A stretch of DNA of 64,000 nt. Origin: Yersinia hibernica. GTDB taxonomy: Bacteria > Pseudomonadota > Gammaproteobacteria > Enterobacterales > Enterobacteriaceae. Below are positions 37,053 through 46,688 of this stretch, one piece after another (the first letter of the stretch is position 1; the number at the start of each line of letters is the position of its first letter). Below the pieces are notes generated by a model that made no database searches, was not told the DNA's origin, and was given only the letters and a program-made list of their open reading frames with translations. Location of the stretch: the NCBI RefSeq assembly GCF_004124235.1, contig NZ_CP032487.1, positions 1,736,001 through 1,800,000 of the forward strand, given 5' to 3'. Position numbers and translations under genes: made by a program.

Positions 37053-40000
37053 GTGAAATCTTCACTCGCAGCATTATCTTCCCAACTCGGTGAGTTGATG
37101 CTCCGTGACCAACAGCGCATGCGGCGTCGGTTGCAAGGCACCCGAAAAGTTAATAATCCCGATGCAATAGAAGCGATTACCCGTGATATCGCCGCTGAAA
37201 TTGCGACCGCGATGCAGCGGGTTATCAGCCGCCGGGCAGCTTGCCCGGCTATCACTTATCCTGAAAATTTACCCGTCAGCCAGAAGAAACAGGATATTTA
37301 TGATGCTATCCGCGACCATCAGGTGGTCATCGTTGCGGGTGAAACCGGCTCGGGTAAAACCACGCAAATACCGAAAATTTGTCTGGAGTTAGGGCGCGGT
37401 ATCAAGGGGGTGATTGGTCATACCCAGCCACGCCGCCTTGCCGCTCGTACTGTGGCAAATCGTATTGCTGATGAGCTAGACACATCCCTGGGCGGCTGTG
37501 TCGGTTATAAAGTTCGCTTTAATGATCACGTAGGCGAGAATACGTTGGTGAAGTTAATGACCGACGGTATTTTGCTGGCTGAAATTCAGCAAGACCGCTT
37601 GCTGATGCAATATGACACCTTGATTATTGATGAAGCTCATGAACGCAGCTTAAATATTGATTTCATCTTGGGCTATTTGCGCGAGTTATTGCCCAAACGC
37701 CCTGATTTGAAAGTGATAATCACCTCAGCGACAATTGATCCGCAGCGCTTTTCTCGCCATTTCAATAATGCCCCCATTATTGAAGTCTCGGGGCGCACCT
37801 ATCCGGTAGAAGTGCGCTATCGGCCTATTGTGGATGATGCCGACGATGTTGAGCGCGATCAGCTACAGGCTATTTTTGATGCGGTAGATGAACTGGGCCG
37901 GGAAAGTCCTGGCGATATTCTGATCTTTATGAGTGGCGAGCGTGAAATCCGTGACACTGCTGATGCGCTAATGAAACAGAATTTGCCGCATACCGAAGTG
38001 CTGCCATTATATGCCCGTTTATCTAATAGCGAGCAAAATAGGGTGTTTCAGTCACACCACGGGCGGCGCATTGTTCTGGCGACCAACGTGGCGGAAACCT
38101 CGCTGACTGTGCCTGGCATCAAGTATGTTATTGACCCCGGCACCGCGCGCATCAGCCGCTACAGCTTTAGAACCAAAGTACAGCGGTTGCCCATTGAGCC
38201 GATTTCGCAAGCTTCAGCTAACCAGCGCAAAGGCCGCTGTGGTCGTGTGTCGGACGGCATCTGTATTCGGCTCTATTCGGAGCCAGATTTCCTTTCACGC
38301 CCTGAATTTACTGATCCGGAAATTCTGCGCACTAATTTGGCCTCGGTTATTTTGCAAATGACCGCCCTGGGGTTAGGCGATATCGCCGCCTTTCCCTTTG
38401 TCGAAGCCCCGGATAAGCGCAATATTCAAGATGGTGTTCGGCTACTGGAAGAGCTGGGCGCGATACAAACGGCCAGTAATGGCCATCAGCAATTAACACC
38501 GTTAGGCCGCCAACTGGCGCAACTGCCGGTCGATCCGCGCTTGGCGCGCATGGTGCTGGAAGCACAAAAAAGTGGCAGTGTGCGGGAGTTGATGATTATT
38601 ACCTCCGCCTTGTCTATCCAAGACCCCCGGGAGCGCCCGACAGATAAACAACAAGCCTCGGATGAAAAACACCGGCGTTTTGCAGATAAAGACTCTGATT
38701 TCCTGGCATTTGTTAATTTATGGGATTATCTGAAAGAGCAGCAAAAAGAGCTGTCATCGGCGCAGTTTCGCAAACTTTGTCGCAGCGACTTCCTGAATTA
38801 TCTGCGGGTGCGGGAATGGCAAGATATCTATACCCAGCTCCGGCAGGTGGTAAAAGAACTGGGCATTCCGGTCAATAGCGTTGCGGCGGATTATCGCAGC
38901 ATTCACACGGCCATTTTGACGGGGTTATTGTCACATATCGGTCAAAAAGACGTTGAAAAGCAAGAGTATACCGGTGCGCGTAATGCGCGTTTTGCTATCT
39001 TCCCTGGCTCTGGTTTATTCAAAAAGCCACCGAAATGGTGCATGGTTGCCGAGCTAGTCGAAACCAGCCGCTTATGGGGGCGCATTGCTGCTCGTATTGA
39101 GCCGGAATGGATAGAACCCGTGGCGCAGCATCTGGTTAAACACCACTATAGCGACCCGCATTGGGAGAAAGCGCAGGGGGCGGTGATGGCCAGCGAGAAA
39201 GTGACGTTATTTGGCTTGCCTATCGTCACGGAGCGCAAAATCAATTATGGCCCAATTGACCCGCCACTGTGCCGTGAGCTGTTCATCCGCCATGGTTTGG
39301 TTGAGGGCGACTGGCAGACGCGCCATGCCTTTTTCCGGGCTAATTTAAAGTTACTGGCCGAAGTTGAAGAGTTGGAGCATAAATCCCGACGGCGCGACAT
39401 TCTGGTTGATGATGAGACACTGTTTAATTTCTATGACCAGCGGATTGGCCGCGATGTTATTTCCGCACGCCATTTTGATAGTTGGTGGAAAAAAGTCAGC
39501 CAAACGCAACCAGAGCTACTCAACTTTGAAAAAACCATGCTTATCAAGGATGGCGCGAACAAAGTTAACCCGCTGGATTACCCGAATTTTTGGTACCAAG
39601 GGGCACTTAAATTACGGCTTTCTTATCAATTTGAGCCGGGTGCCGATGCCGATGGGGTCACAGTACATATTCCGCTGCCAATCCTAAATCAGGTGCAGGA
39701 ACAAGGTTTTGATTGGCAAATCCCAGGCATTCGCCGTGAACTGGTCGTGGCGCTCATCAAATCGCTACCTAAACCGGTTCGGCGTAATTTTGTCCCCGCA
39801 CCGAACTATGCAGAGGCTTTTTTGGCCCGAGTGACGCCGCTGGAAACCAGTCTGCTGGATGCATTAGAACGTGAGTTACGCCGCATGACTGGCGTGACGG
39901 TGTCACGTGAAAGCTGGCAGTGGGAGCAAGTGCCCGACCATCTAAAAATGACCTTCCGGGTAGTCGATGATAAGAACCGCACCCTGCGCGAGGGCAAGGA

Positions 40001-40940
40001 TCTTGCCGCCTTGCAGTTACAACTGCAAGAGAAGGTACAAGAGACGCTTTCTGCTGTGGCCGATGATGGTATTGAGCAAAATAACTTACATATCTGGAGC
40101 TTCGGCTCACTGCCTGTGTGTTACGAACAACGCCGGGGTGGATACGAAGTCAAAGCATACCCGGCACTGGTTGATGAAAAAGACAGTGTTGCCATCCGCT
40201 TGTTTGATACGCAATCTCAGCAACAACAAGCAATGTGGCAGGGCACGCGGCGTTTGTTATTGCTCAATATTCCCTCACCCATTAAGTACTTACATGAAAA
40301 ACTGCCGAACAAATCCAAACTCGGCCTCTATTTCAATACTTATGGCAAAGTGATGGATCTGATTGATGATTGCATTGCTTGTGGGGTAGATAAACTGGTC
40401 GCGCAATACGGTGGGCCGGTGTGGCAAGAGGCTGATTTTGCTCGGTTACAAGAAAAAGTCCGCGCAGAGTTAAATGAAACGGTGGTGGAGGTAGCCAAGC
40501 AAGTTGAACAAATTCTCACCACCGTATTCAGTATTAATAAGCGCTTAAAAGGCCGGGTTGATATCTCGCAGGCCCTGGCACTTTCAGATATCAAAGCACA
40601 GCTTAGTGGCCTGATTTATCGCGGTTTTGTCACGAATAATGGCTGGAAACGTTTACCGGATACTTTACGCTATCTGCACGCCATCGAGCGCCGGATGGAG
40701 AAGTTAGCCGTCGACCCTCATCGTGATCGCGCTCAAATGCAACGAGTAGAACATGTGCAGCAGATGTGGCAGCAATGGCTGAATAAACTGCCGCCTAAAC
40801 GTCAACAAGATGAAGATGTTAAAGAAGTTCGTTGGATGATTGAAGAGCTGCGGGTGAGCTTATTTGCCCAACAATTGGGGACACCTTACCCGATTTCCGA
40901 CAAACGTATTTTACAAACTATCGAACAACTCTCTGCTTGA
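37053..40940 (+). CDS. hrpA: ATP-dependent RNA helicase HrpA
   Basis: A 1295-residue DEAH-box helicase. Walker A GETGSGKTTQ is near residue 90, DEAH in LIIDEAHERS near 200, SAT in ITSATIDP, then HA2, OB-fold and a large DUF3418 C-terminal domain. It rescues stalled or collided ribosomes in E. coli. I chose the GTG at 37053 with AAGGA nine bases before; a TTG at 37020 would add 11 residues without similarity. The full length is intact. Confidence 0.95.
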   Translation: MKSSLAALSSQLGELMLRDQQRMRRRLQGTRKVNNPDAIEAITRDIAAEIATAMQRVISRRAACPAITYPENLPVSQKKQDIYDAIRDHQVVIVAGETGSGKTTQIPKICLELGRGIKGVIGHTQPRRLAARTVANRIADELDTSLGGCVGYKVRFNDHVGENTLVKLMTDGILLAEIQQDRLLMQYDTLIIDEAHERSLNIDFILGYLRELLPKRPDLKVIITSATIDPQRFSRHFNNAPIIEVSGRTYPVEVRYRPIVDDADDVERDQLQAIFDAVDELGRESPGDILIFMSGEREIRDTADALMKQNLPHTEVLPLYARLSNSEQNRVFQSHHGRRIVLATNVAETSLTVPGIKYVIDPGTARISRYSFRTKVQRLPIEPISQASANQRKGRCGRVSDGICIRLYSEPDFLSRPEFTDPEILRTNLASVILQMTALGLGDIAAFPFVEAPDKRNIQDGVRLLEELGAIQTASNGHQQLTPLGRQLAQLPVDPRLARMVLEAQKSGSVRELMIITSALSIQDPRERPTDKQQASDEKHRRFADKDSDFLAFVNLWDYLKEQQKELSSAQFRKLCRSDFLNYLRVREWQDIYTQLRQVVKELGIPVNSVAADYRSIHTAILTGLLSHIGQKDVEKQEYTGARNARFAIFPGSGLFKKPPKWCMVAELVETSRLWGRIAARIEPEWIEPVAQHLVKHHYSDPHWEKAQGAVMASEKVTLFGLPIVTERKINYGPIDPPLCRELFIRHGLVEGDWQTRHAFFRANLKLLAEVEELEHKSRRRDILVDDETLFNFYDQRIGRDVISARHFDSWWKKVSQTQPELLNFEKTMLIKDGANKVNPLDYPNFWYQGALKLRLSYQFEPGADADGVTVHIPLPILNQVQEQGFDWQIPGIRRELVVALIKSLPKPVRRNFVPAPNYAEAFLARVTPLETSLLDALERELRRMTGVTVSRESWQWEQVPDHLKMTFRVVDDKNRTLREGKDLAALQLQLQEKVQETLSAVADDGIEQNNLHIWSFGSLPVCYEQRRGGYEVKAYPALVDEKDSVAIRLFDTQSQQQQAMWQGTRRLLLLNIPSPIKYLHEKLPNKSKLGLYFNTYGKVMDLIDDCIACGVDKLVAQYGGPVWQEADFARLQEKVRAELNETVVEVAKQVEQILTTVFSINKRLKGRVDISQALALSDIKAQLSGLIYRGFVTNNGWKRLPDTLRYLHAIERRMEKLAVDPHRDRAQMQRVEHVQQMWQQWLNKLPPKRQQDEDVKEVRWMIEELRVSLFAQQLGTPYPISDKRILQTIEQLSA

Positions 40941-40958
40941 GAGAAAATGCCTATCTTT

Positions 40959-40996
40959 GCGCCTGAATTCAAGAGACTCAGGCGCGAGATTTTTAT
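40959..40996 (+). terminator. Terminator of hrpA
   Basis: The stem GCGCCTGA/TCAGGCGC (40959-40985) is followed by GAGATTTTTATT, 18 bases after the hrpA stop. Confidence 0.75.
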
Positions 40997-41285
40997 TGGT
41001 CAATCCCCGCGCCCTACCTCTAAATTCAGCATTCATATGATTAATCTATCCAGTTTTGCATCCTAGATGTGTCATTGATGAATGCTGCTCATTTTCATGC
41101 GAAGCTCCTCGTAAAAGACCAATTAACTTGCTCATTCAGCGGCGGTGTTATTGCCCCAGCCCTTCAATTATGGGTATATCTGCCGTGGCAATAGGCGGCT
41201 TGTTCAAAGTTTGTCTGATTGTGGGTCACCATGTTTGATTGCTTTTGGTGGGTTTGATAGAGTTTTTTGGGAGCAGGGATTGCTT
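40997..41285. other. Intergenic stretch before the HigBA-like pair
   Basis: About 290 bases. A 60-codon open frame (41056-41238) has no ribosome site and no recognisable family, so I leave it uncalled. The promoter of the toxin-antitoxin pair should lie here. Confidence 0.45.
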
Positions 41286-41615
41286 ATGTATGTGATTAGT
41301 TTGTTGAGGTTGGCTCAGAGAGAGTTGGTTAGGTTACCGCCAGGAATACAGGCGGCTTTGATTAAGGCTCTTGATGAGTTAGAGGCTTATGGTCATGAGT
41401 TGCGAGAGCCCGTCGTGCGGGAGTTAGGTAAAGGCCTGAAAGAGTTACGGGTTAGTGCTAAGGAGGGCGCCGGGCGTGGTTTTTTCTTTTACCAGCCTAG
41501 TCGGCAGATTTATATCATTCATGTTTTACAAAAGAAGACGCAAAAGACGCCAAGAAGGACATTAATGTTGGCCTATCAGCGTATGAAGGAACTCAAACGG
41601 AGATTGCAGCCATGA
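41286..41615 (+). CDS. HigB/RelE-type toxin (phage Gp49-like)
   Basis: A 109-residue protein of the Gp49-like HigB family (PF05973), with GLKELRVSAKEGAGRGFFFY and a basic C-terminal helix (RRTLMLAYQRMKELKRRLQ). Members are ribosome-dependent mRNA interferases. The ATG at 41286 begins the conserved part and lies after AGGGA; the open frame extends to 41145 without similarity. It overlaps the antitoxin by 4 bases (ATGA), toxin first as in higBA. Confidence 0.87.
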   Translation: MYVISLLRLAQRELVRLPPGIQAALIKALDELEAYGHELREPVVRELGKGLKELRVSAKEGAGRGFFFYQPSRQIYIIHVLQKKTQKTPRRTLMLAYQRMKELKRRLQP

Positions 41616-41935
41616 AGAAACAAGATGATTTTGACGTGATACCCTTTGCTGAGGTTAAAGCGGATGCTTTAAATCATCCTCATGTATATGAAGCCTATTC
41701 TGACTTGCAGATTAGGCAAGCTCTGATGACAGAGCTTAAAGCCGCCCGCCAGCAATGTAATTTGACCCAAGAAGAAGTTGCCCAGAGGGTGGGGCTGAAG
41801 AAACAAAATATCAGCCGGATGGAAAAAGGCATTATTTCGCCAAATCTGACAACCTTGAGTCGATATGCCGCGGCATTAGGTGGGACTTTTGTTTTTAAGT
41901 TTAATCAAAAACCCCACTGTAGCCGTAAAGAATAA
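41612..41935 (+). CDS. HigA-like Xre antitoxin
   Basis: A 107-residue protein with an N-terminal arm for toxin binding and an Xre helix-turn-helix at about residues 45-90 (LTQEEVAQRVGLKKQNISRM). It neutralises the upstream toxin and probably represses the operon. Translationally coupled to the toxin by ATGA. The two genes look like a mobile stress module inserted between hrpA and ydgD. Confidence 0.87.
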   Translation: MKKQDDFDVIPFAEVKADALNHPHVYEAYSDLQIRQALMTELKAARQQCNLTQEEVAQRVGLKKQNISRMEKGIISPNLTTLSRYAAALGGTFVFKFNQKPHCSRKE

Positions 41936-41961
41936 TCTGCGCTTAGCGTTGAGTAGAATCG

Positions 41962-42804
41962 CTATTTGCTGGTTTTGGCCGTTTTATTAGCAAGCATTTT
42001 CAACCGGTCTTTTATGGCTGTAACTGCCAAAGCCCGGTTATCAGCAAGATAACGGTCTTTGGCGGCGGGAGCGGAACTCTGGATGGCAATCAAAGACCAC
42101 TTTTCGCCATTTTTTAGCAACAAAGGCGAGCCGCTATCACCGGGTAAAGTATCACATTGATGGGATAGCACACCTTGCTGGGCCCAACCCGTAATCAGGC
42201 AATTCTCATGACTGTAAAGTGTGTCGAGATGATCGAGTGGGTAGCCTGCTTGCGTTATTTTACGATCTACGCGTTTAAGTGCTTGGGTCAATTCGTCAGC
42301 AGTTCCATCCCATAATGGCAATGGCTTGATTGGAATCGGTTTTTTATTGGTTAAGCGGATAAGCGCATAATCGTAAGCTGCCGCGGCGGGTGGCACTATC
42401 CAGCCGTCGCCGTCAGGCTTAAGTTTTTTGCCTAATTTGGTATCAACCAAAGTTTCCAAACGAGTAATCTGATATTTCCAATGACCATTGTGTGAAATAA
42501 ACCGTAAAGCAACGGCTCGGTCAATTTTACCCGGCGGTGTCAACACACAGTGGCCTGCTGTTAAGGCGAGGCGAGGCGAGATTAATGTCGCAGTGCAAAG
42601 GTTGCCACTGGCCGTTTCAACTTGACCAATGGCTTGCCATGGCCATTCCTGAGTATTAGCGATGGCGGTACGGTCATCTTCACCAAAAAACAGTGTTTTT
42701 TGATCGGCAATACTGGCGTCATCATTTGGCGTTTCAGTCGGGGGGAGGGCAAGAGCTGCGGAAAGAGGCAACAGACTCAATAATAACAATGAAGATAAAC
42801 GCAT
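41962..42804 (-). CDS. ydgD: Trypsin-like periplasmic serine protease YdgD
   Basis: A 280-residue S1-family protease with a signal peptide ([19 protein letters not shown]). The catalytic triad is visible: His in LTAGHC, Asp in YDYALI and Ser in GDSGSP. It is predicted periplasmic; substrates are unknown. Its place beside asr and ydgU matches E. coli, where Asr needs proteolytic processing, but a role of YdgD in that is only inference. Confidence 0.9.
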   Translation of the reverse strand: MRLSSLLLLSLLPLSAALALPPTETPNDDASIADQKTLFFGEDDRTAIANTQEWPWQAIGQVETASGNLCTATLISPRLALTAGHCVLTPPGKIDRAVALRFISHNGHWKYQITRLETLVDTKLGKKLKPDGDGWIVPPAAAAYDYALIRLTNKKPIPIKPLPLWDGTADELTQALKRVDRKITQAGYPLDHLDTLYSHENCLITGWAQQGVLSHQCDTLPGDSGSPLLLKNGEKWSLIAIQSSAPAAKDRYLADNRALAVTAIKDRLKMLANKTAKTSK

Positions 42805-42978
42805 AAAGAATTAGCCTGCCTTATTTCTAAGAGGGTTATCTATTCACAAATCTGTGACCTGCTCATTAAGCTGTTAACTACAAGCTTTCTTATCGCTAAC
42901 TATAGACACAATTAGCCATATGGTATGTTGTCAGTATTTGATTTTTCAATAATTTTAGAGCGGCATAAGCCGCTGACA

Positions 42979-43059
42979 CTATAAATAAAAAAATAATGCG
43001 ATCAGTCCGCAAATAATTAATGTAGTCAGCGTGATTTCAAATAAATAACGGCGCAGCAT
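42979..43059 (-). CDS. ydgU: Small membrane protein YdgU
   Basis: A 26-codon gene: ATG at 43059, stop at 42979. The product begins MLRRYLFEITLTTLIICG and consists mostly of one membrane helix. A GGGAGTG ribosome site precedes it by 7 bases. Position between asr and ydgD and length agree with the short gene ydgU (about 27 aa) in E. coli. It sits just past the asr terminator, so it may be made by readthrough from the acid-induced asr promoter. Confidence 0.8.
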   Translation of the reverse strand: MLRRYLFEITLTTLIICGLIALFFYL

Positions 43060-43075
43060 TATCAGCACTCCCGAT

Positions 43076-43101
43076 AAAAAACACCCGGAGAACCGGGTGT
43101 T
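43076..43101 (-). terminator. Terminator/attenuator between asr and ydgU
   Basis: The stem ACACCCGG/CCGGGTGT (43081-43100) with a 4-base loop is followed on the minus strand by TTTTTT. Partial readthrough would express ydgU. Confidence 0.85.
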
Positions 43102-43157
43102 GAGTGAATTCAGCTGTTACAAGTCAATCTTGAAGTGCTGTATTTCGCTTTCTCGAT

Positions 43158-43433
43158 TTATTTTGCGACCGGTGTGACTGCTGGAGTAGATTTGCTATGT
43201 GTTGCTTTCTTATGCTGCTTTTTAGCCGCTTGTGCTTTTTGCACTGGCGCAACCTTATCCGCTTTCTTCATCGATTTTGTCGCTTTCTTGTGATGCATGG
43301 TTTTGGCCGGCGCACTATGCGCCACTGGGGCTGTAGCCATTGGAGCTGCTGCTGGGGCAACCGCATCTGCGGCAAATGCGATAGAAGACATACCCAAGGT
43401 TGCAGCAACAATCATAGCTAATACTGTTTTCAT
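43158..43433 (-). CDS. asr: Acid shock protein Asr
   Basis: A 91-residue secreted protein with a signal peptide ([20 protein letters not shown], cleavage after AFA). The mature part is extremely rich in Ala, Lys, Thr and His, with repeated [16 protein letters not shown] blocks. It is periplasmic and strongly induced by low pH in E. coli under RstA or PhoB. An RstA-like site lies upstream. The low-complexity composition is typical, not an error. Confidence 0.93.
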   Translation of the reverse strand: MKTVLAMIVAATLGMSSIAFAADAVAPAAAPMATAPVAHSAPAKTMHHKKATKSMKKADKVAPVQKAQAAKKQHKKATHSKSTPAVTPVAK

Positions 43434-43535
43434 GATTAATTCCTCAGTGTTCTGTTTGCATATCGGCCCCGTTGGGTCGTTGTAATGAGAATAGAATAAA
43501 TGGTTAGTGGCTTCCGTGAGTCATTGGTTTCGGCT

Positions 43536-43549
43536 TGTAACCGATTGTA
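43536..43549 (-). promoter_or_regulatory. RstA box upstream of asr
   Basis: On the minus strand the site reads TACAATCGGTTACA. It matches 10 of the 12 fixed positions of the RstA consensus TACATNTNGTTACA. It is about 103 bases before the asr ATG, with a -10-like TATTCT at 43493-43498 downstream. RstA itself is encoded 3 kb away in this window. Confidence 0.7.
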
Positions 43550-43655
43550 CAGCGCTGATTGCTATGGCTAATGGGCAATTAGATATTGAGCTTATCACCA
43601 GCGTTTGCCCAAGTTTCATTGAGCAATAGTTGAGCCGGAGGCGAATGAACATATG

Positions 43656-43682
43656 ATATGCAACTGCGCTACAGTTGCATAT
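43656..43682. repeat. Perfect inverted repeat between asr and the M32 peptidase gene
   Basis: Two exact 11-base arms, ATATGCAACTG and CAGTTGCATAT, flank the spacer CGCTA. It is followed by TAGTTACAACATAC, which contains another RstA-like half site (GTTACA). The role is unknown: an operator, or a remnant of a small palindromic repeat. Confidence 0.6.
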
Positions 43683-43777
43683 TAGTTACAACATACATAT
43701 GAGTATTGTACCCAACAGCGTATTCTGCAGCTATGTGCCAATTTGAAACTAAAGTGACATTTATGCTGGGGAGAACA

Positions 43778-43805
43778 ATACTGCCACTCATTAAGAGGGC
43801 AGTAT
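43778..43805 (-). terminator. Hairpin after the M32 carboxypeptidase gene
   Basis: The stem ATACTGCC/GGCAGTAT lies 31 bases beyond the stop codon, with a 12-base loop. The following minus-strand bases (TGTTCTCC) are only partly T-rich, so this is a weak terminator candidate. Confidence 0.45.
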
Positions 43806-43835
43806 AGAAAGGCTCAATCTCATAGCGGCTGGTAA

Positions 43836-45317
43836 TTATAAGTAACGTCGCTCTAAGTGTTCGCGGAAAAAACGGGGGTTAAGTGGTTCACCTGTCGCTT
43901 TTGTTATCAGTTCTGTCGTTGAATAACGGCTACCGTGCTGCCAAATATTGTTCTTTAACCAATTGAATAAACCGGCTAAATCGCCATTGGCAATGTCTTG
44001 ATCTAATCTTGGGATAGCCTCACGTGCTGTTTGGAATAGTTGGGCTGCATACATTGCACCCAGTGTATAAGTCGGGAAATAGCCAAATGCACCGTCGGTC
44101 CAATGGATATCCTGCATACAGCCATTTCGGTAGTTGCTTTCAGTGTCAACACCAAGATATTGCTGCATTTTCTCATTCCATAGTGCCGGAATATCCTCTA
44201 CTTCGATTTCTGCGCTAATCAATGCTTTTTCGATTTCGTAACGTAAAATCACATGAGCAGGGTAGCTGACCTCATCAGCATCAACTCGGATTAGGCCGGT
44301 TTTGACGCGTTGGTTCAATGCCGTAAAATTGTGCTCATTAAATGCAGCTTGTTCACCAAATTGATGGATGACCAATGGGCGGATCACTTGCAGGAATTCT
44401 TTGCTGCGCGCCAATTGCATTTCAAACAGCAGGCTTTGAGATTCATGAATCGCGGTGGAACGTGCGTGTGATATTGGCTGGCCCAACCATTCACGTGGCA
44501 GATTTTGCTCATAACGCGCGTGACCGGTCTCATGGACAATCCCCATTAATGCACTGAGAAATTCTTGTTCATTATAACGGGTGGTGATGCGTACATCCTG
44601 CGGCACGCCACCACAGAATGGATGCACACTGACATCAACTCGCCCGCCATCAAAGTCAAAACCGAGTATTTTCATCACATTGAGGCCGAGTTGCCGCTGT
44701 TTTTCCAGCTCGAATGGCCCTTGGGGTAGCAAACAAGGTTCACTGGCTTGCTTGCTGGTGACTTTTTGCAATAGCGCCGGTAACCATTGTTTAAGGTCAC
44801 CAAATATGCGGTCTAAATCTGCACTGTTGGTTCCCGGCTCATACAGGTTTAGTAATGCGTCATAGCGTGATACCCCAGCAGCCTGAGCCCGAATTGCGGC
44901 TTCTTCTCGGCTCAACTTAACCACTTCACGCAGATTTTCTGCAAAACCATGCCAGTCATTAGCAATACGCTGTTGTCGCCATGCATGCTCGCAGCGAGCA
45001 CCGGCGAGTGATTTTGCCTCAACCAGTGCTTCTGGCAGCAACACCGCATTATTGTAGTGCCGGCGCATCTCGCGCAAATTAGCTTGCTCAATATCATCCT
45101 GCGTTTCTTGTTGTGCTTGTTGCAACCATTCGCCAACCTGCTTGGCCGTAATGATTTGATGTTGCAGTACATTTAACTCGGCCATGGCCTCTGAGCGGGC
45201 AAGGTTGCCTTTGGGGGGCATCATGGTTTGCATATCCCAGCCAGCGATGGCAGATAAGTGCTCAAAACGGGCCAGGCGGGTGAATGTGGTGCGCAGGTGC
45301 TGGTAAGCCGTGGTCAT
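43836..45317 (-). CDS. M32-family metallocarboxypeptidase (carboxypeptidase Taq type)
   Basis: A 493-residue M32 peptidase with the zinc motif HETGH in GIVHETGHARYE and the downstream family signatures AIHESQSLLFE and DEVSYPAHVILRYEIE. It removes C-terminal residues broadly in the cytoplasm. The ATG at 45317 follows TGGAGCATTTC; a second ATG at 45329 overlaps that ribosome site. It lies between asr and rstB, not a usual place in E. coli, which lacks this enzyme. Confidence 0.92.
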   Translation of the reverse strand: MTTAYQHLRTTFTRLARFEHLSAIAGWDMQTMMPPKGNLARSEAMAELNVLQHQIITAKQVGEWLQQAQQETQDDIEQANLREMRRHYNNAVLLPEALVEAKSLAGARCEHAWRQQRIANDWHGFAENLREVVKLSREEAAIRAQAAGVSRYDALLNLYEPGTNSADLDRIFGDLKQWLPALLQKVTSKQASEPCLLPQGPFELEKQRQLGLNVMKILGFDFDGGRVDVSVHPFCGGVPQDVRITTRYNEQEFLSALMGIVHETGHARYEQNLPREWLGQPISHARSTAIHESQSLLFEMQLARSKEFLQVIRPLVIHQFGEQAAFNEHNFTALNQRVKTGLIRVDADEVSYPAHVILRYEIEKALISAEIEVEDIPALWNEKMQQYLGVDTESNYRNGCMQDIHWTDGAFGYFPTYTLGAMYAAQLFQTAREAIPRLDQDIANGDLAGLFNWLKNNIWQHGSRYSTTELITKATGEPLNPRFFREHLERRYL

Positions 45318-45371
45318 GAAATGCTCCATAAATTTAATCTGCTAATTTTTTCTTAGCACTGATTGGTTTGG

Positions 45372-46688
45372 CTATTGTTGCTGACTTTCAGGGGCAATAG
45401 ACGGTGAGTAAGGGTTTTTCACTGGCCAACAAAATCGGAAACTAGCCCCGCCTAAGGAACTGGCATCCACCGAAATCGTCCCCTGATAAGCTTGTGCGAT
45501 GGAGTGAACAATCGCTAGGCCCAATCCACATCCGCCGGTGGCACGGTCGCGGCTCGGGTCTAGGCGAACAAAGGGTTCAAAAACCCGCGCGCGTTCTTCC
45601 AGTGGGATACCTGGCCCGTCATCTTCCACTTGCAAGCAGGCGTTGTCGCCATCAAACCACAGCCCAACCCGCAGTCGTTCAGTCGAGTAACGCAGCGCAT
45701 TATTCACCAAATTATCCAATACTCGCTCCATCAGGCGTAAATCGACCGCGCCAAAGTCGCCGCGGTGGGGGATATCAAGCTCGATTTCTCGCTCGCGATG
45801 AATCAGGCGAATATCCTTGACCTTGGTGGTAAGCCAGGCCGGTAAGTCGATAGGTTCTAGATTGAGCGAAACTTGTGGGCGATCCAGTCGCGCATAAGTG
45901 AGCAATTCGTCAATTAATGCTTCCAACTGACCAATATCATGATTCAGCGCCAATTGTTCACTTTCAGTCAGGTTATCACTCATGGCTAACCGATAACGCA
46001 AGCGCACCAGTGGGGTGCGTAGCTCGTGAGCAATCCCATCGATAAGCAGTTTCTTACTCACAATCAAGGTGTTGATGTTGTCGGCCATCTGGTTAAATGC
46101 GACACCTAAACGGCTTAAACTGGAGGTCGGGTCAAAATGTGTCCGCTCGTCTAAATAACCCGCCCCTAGCCGCTGGGCGGCATTCTCCAGTTTCAGTAAA
46201 TCTTTCCAGTGAGGGCGCATCCACAGAAATACCGGCAGGGCTAAAGACAGGCCGATCAGGATGAGTAGCATTAAATCGAGTATCCGCATTTGGTGCAGAT
46301 AAAACAAATAGGGGACCGGGCCAACCGCCAGCACATAGTGACTGCGGGGAATGCGTTGCAGGAAGGTATATTCATCATCCAAAGCAATAATTTCACCCGC
46401 ACGTAGGCGTTTATTTAATCTCTCCCCCAGATCCCGCTTGTCGAGAGGTTCAATATGTAATTGAAAGGAAAGATTTAAATCCAACGTGGCAATGGTTTTA
46501 TTCCAGTCTTTGAGTGGAATTTCCCGTAACTCACTGCGCATCAATGACAGTGAGCTTTTCATCAGGTCATCTAATGACTGGCGACCCGCGCGTTCAGCGG
46601 TGACTTTATAGACCAGCCCAACCAACATCGCCATCACCATAAAGCAGACGAATAACAATAAGAAAAACTGTATGAATAGTTTCCTCAT
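45372..46688 (-). CDS. rstB: Sensor histidine kinase RstB
   Basis: A 438-residue kinase. Order: membrane helix (about 5-28), periplasmic sensor domain, second membrane helix (about 135-158), HAMP, phosphoacceptor H-box (AHELRTPLVRLRYRL), then an ATPase domain with NNALRYS, DDGPGIP and GCGLGLAIV. It phosphorylates RstA. The ATG at 46688 overlaps the rstA stop (ATGA). In E. coli the pair is under PhoPQ control and responds to low pH and low Mg. Confidence 0.95.
   Translation of the reverse strand: MRKLFIQFFLLLFVCFMVMAMLVGLVYKVTAERAGRQSLDDLMKSSLSLMRSELREIPLKDWNKTIATLDLNLSFQLHIEPLDKRDLGERLNKRLRAGEIIALDDEYTFLQRIPRSHYVLAVGPVPYLFYLHQMRILDLMLLILIGLSLALPVFLWMRPHWKDLLKLENAAQRLGAGYLDERTHFDPTSSLSRLGVAFNQMADNINTLIVSKKLLIDGIAHELRTPLVRLRYRLAMSDNLTESEQLALNHDIGQLEALIDELLTYARLDRPQVSLNLEPIDLPAWLTTKVKDIRLIHREREIELDIPHRGDFGAVDLRLMERVLDNLVNNALRYSTERLRVGLWFDGDNACLQVEDDGPGIPLEERARVFEPFVRLDPSRDRATGGCGLGLAIVHSIAQAYQGTISVDASSLGGASFRFCWPVKNPYSPSIAPESQQQ

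Noticed and set aside
41056..41238. A 60-codon frame before the HigB-like toxin
   Set aside because: No ribosome site, no recognisable motif and biased composition; probably chance.
43681..43695. A second RstA box upstream of asr
   Set aside because: Only the GTTACA half matches well, and it is 250 bases from the gene.
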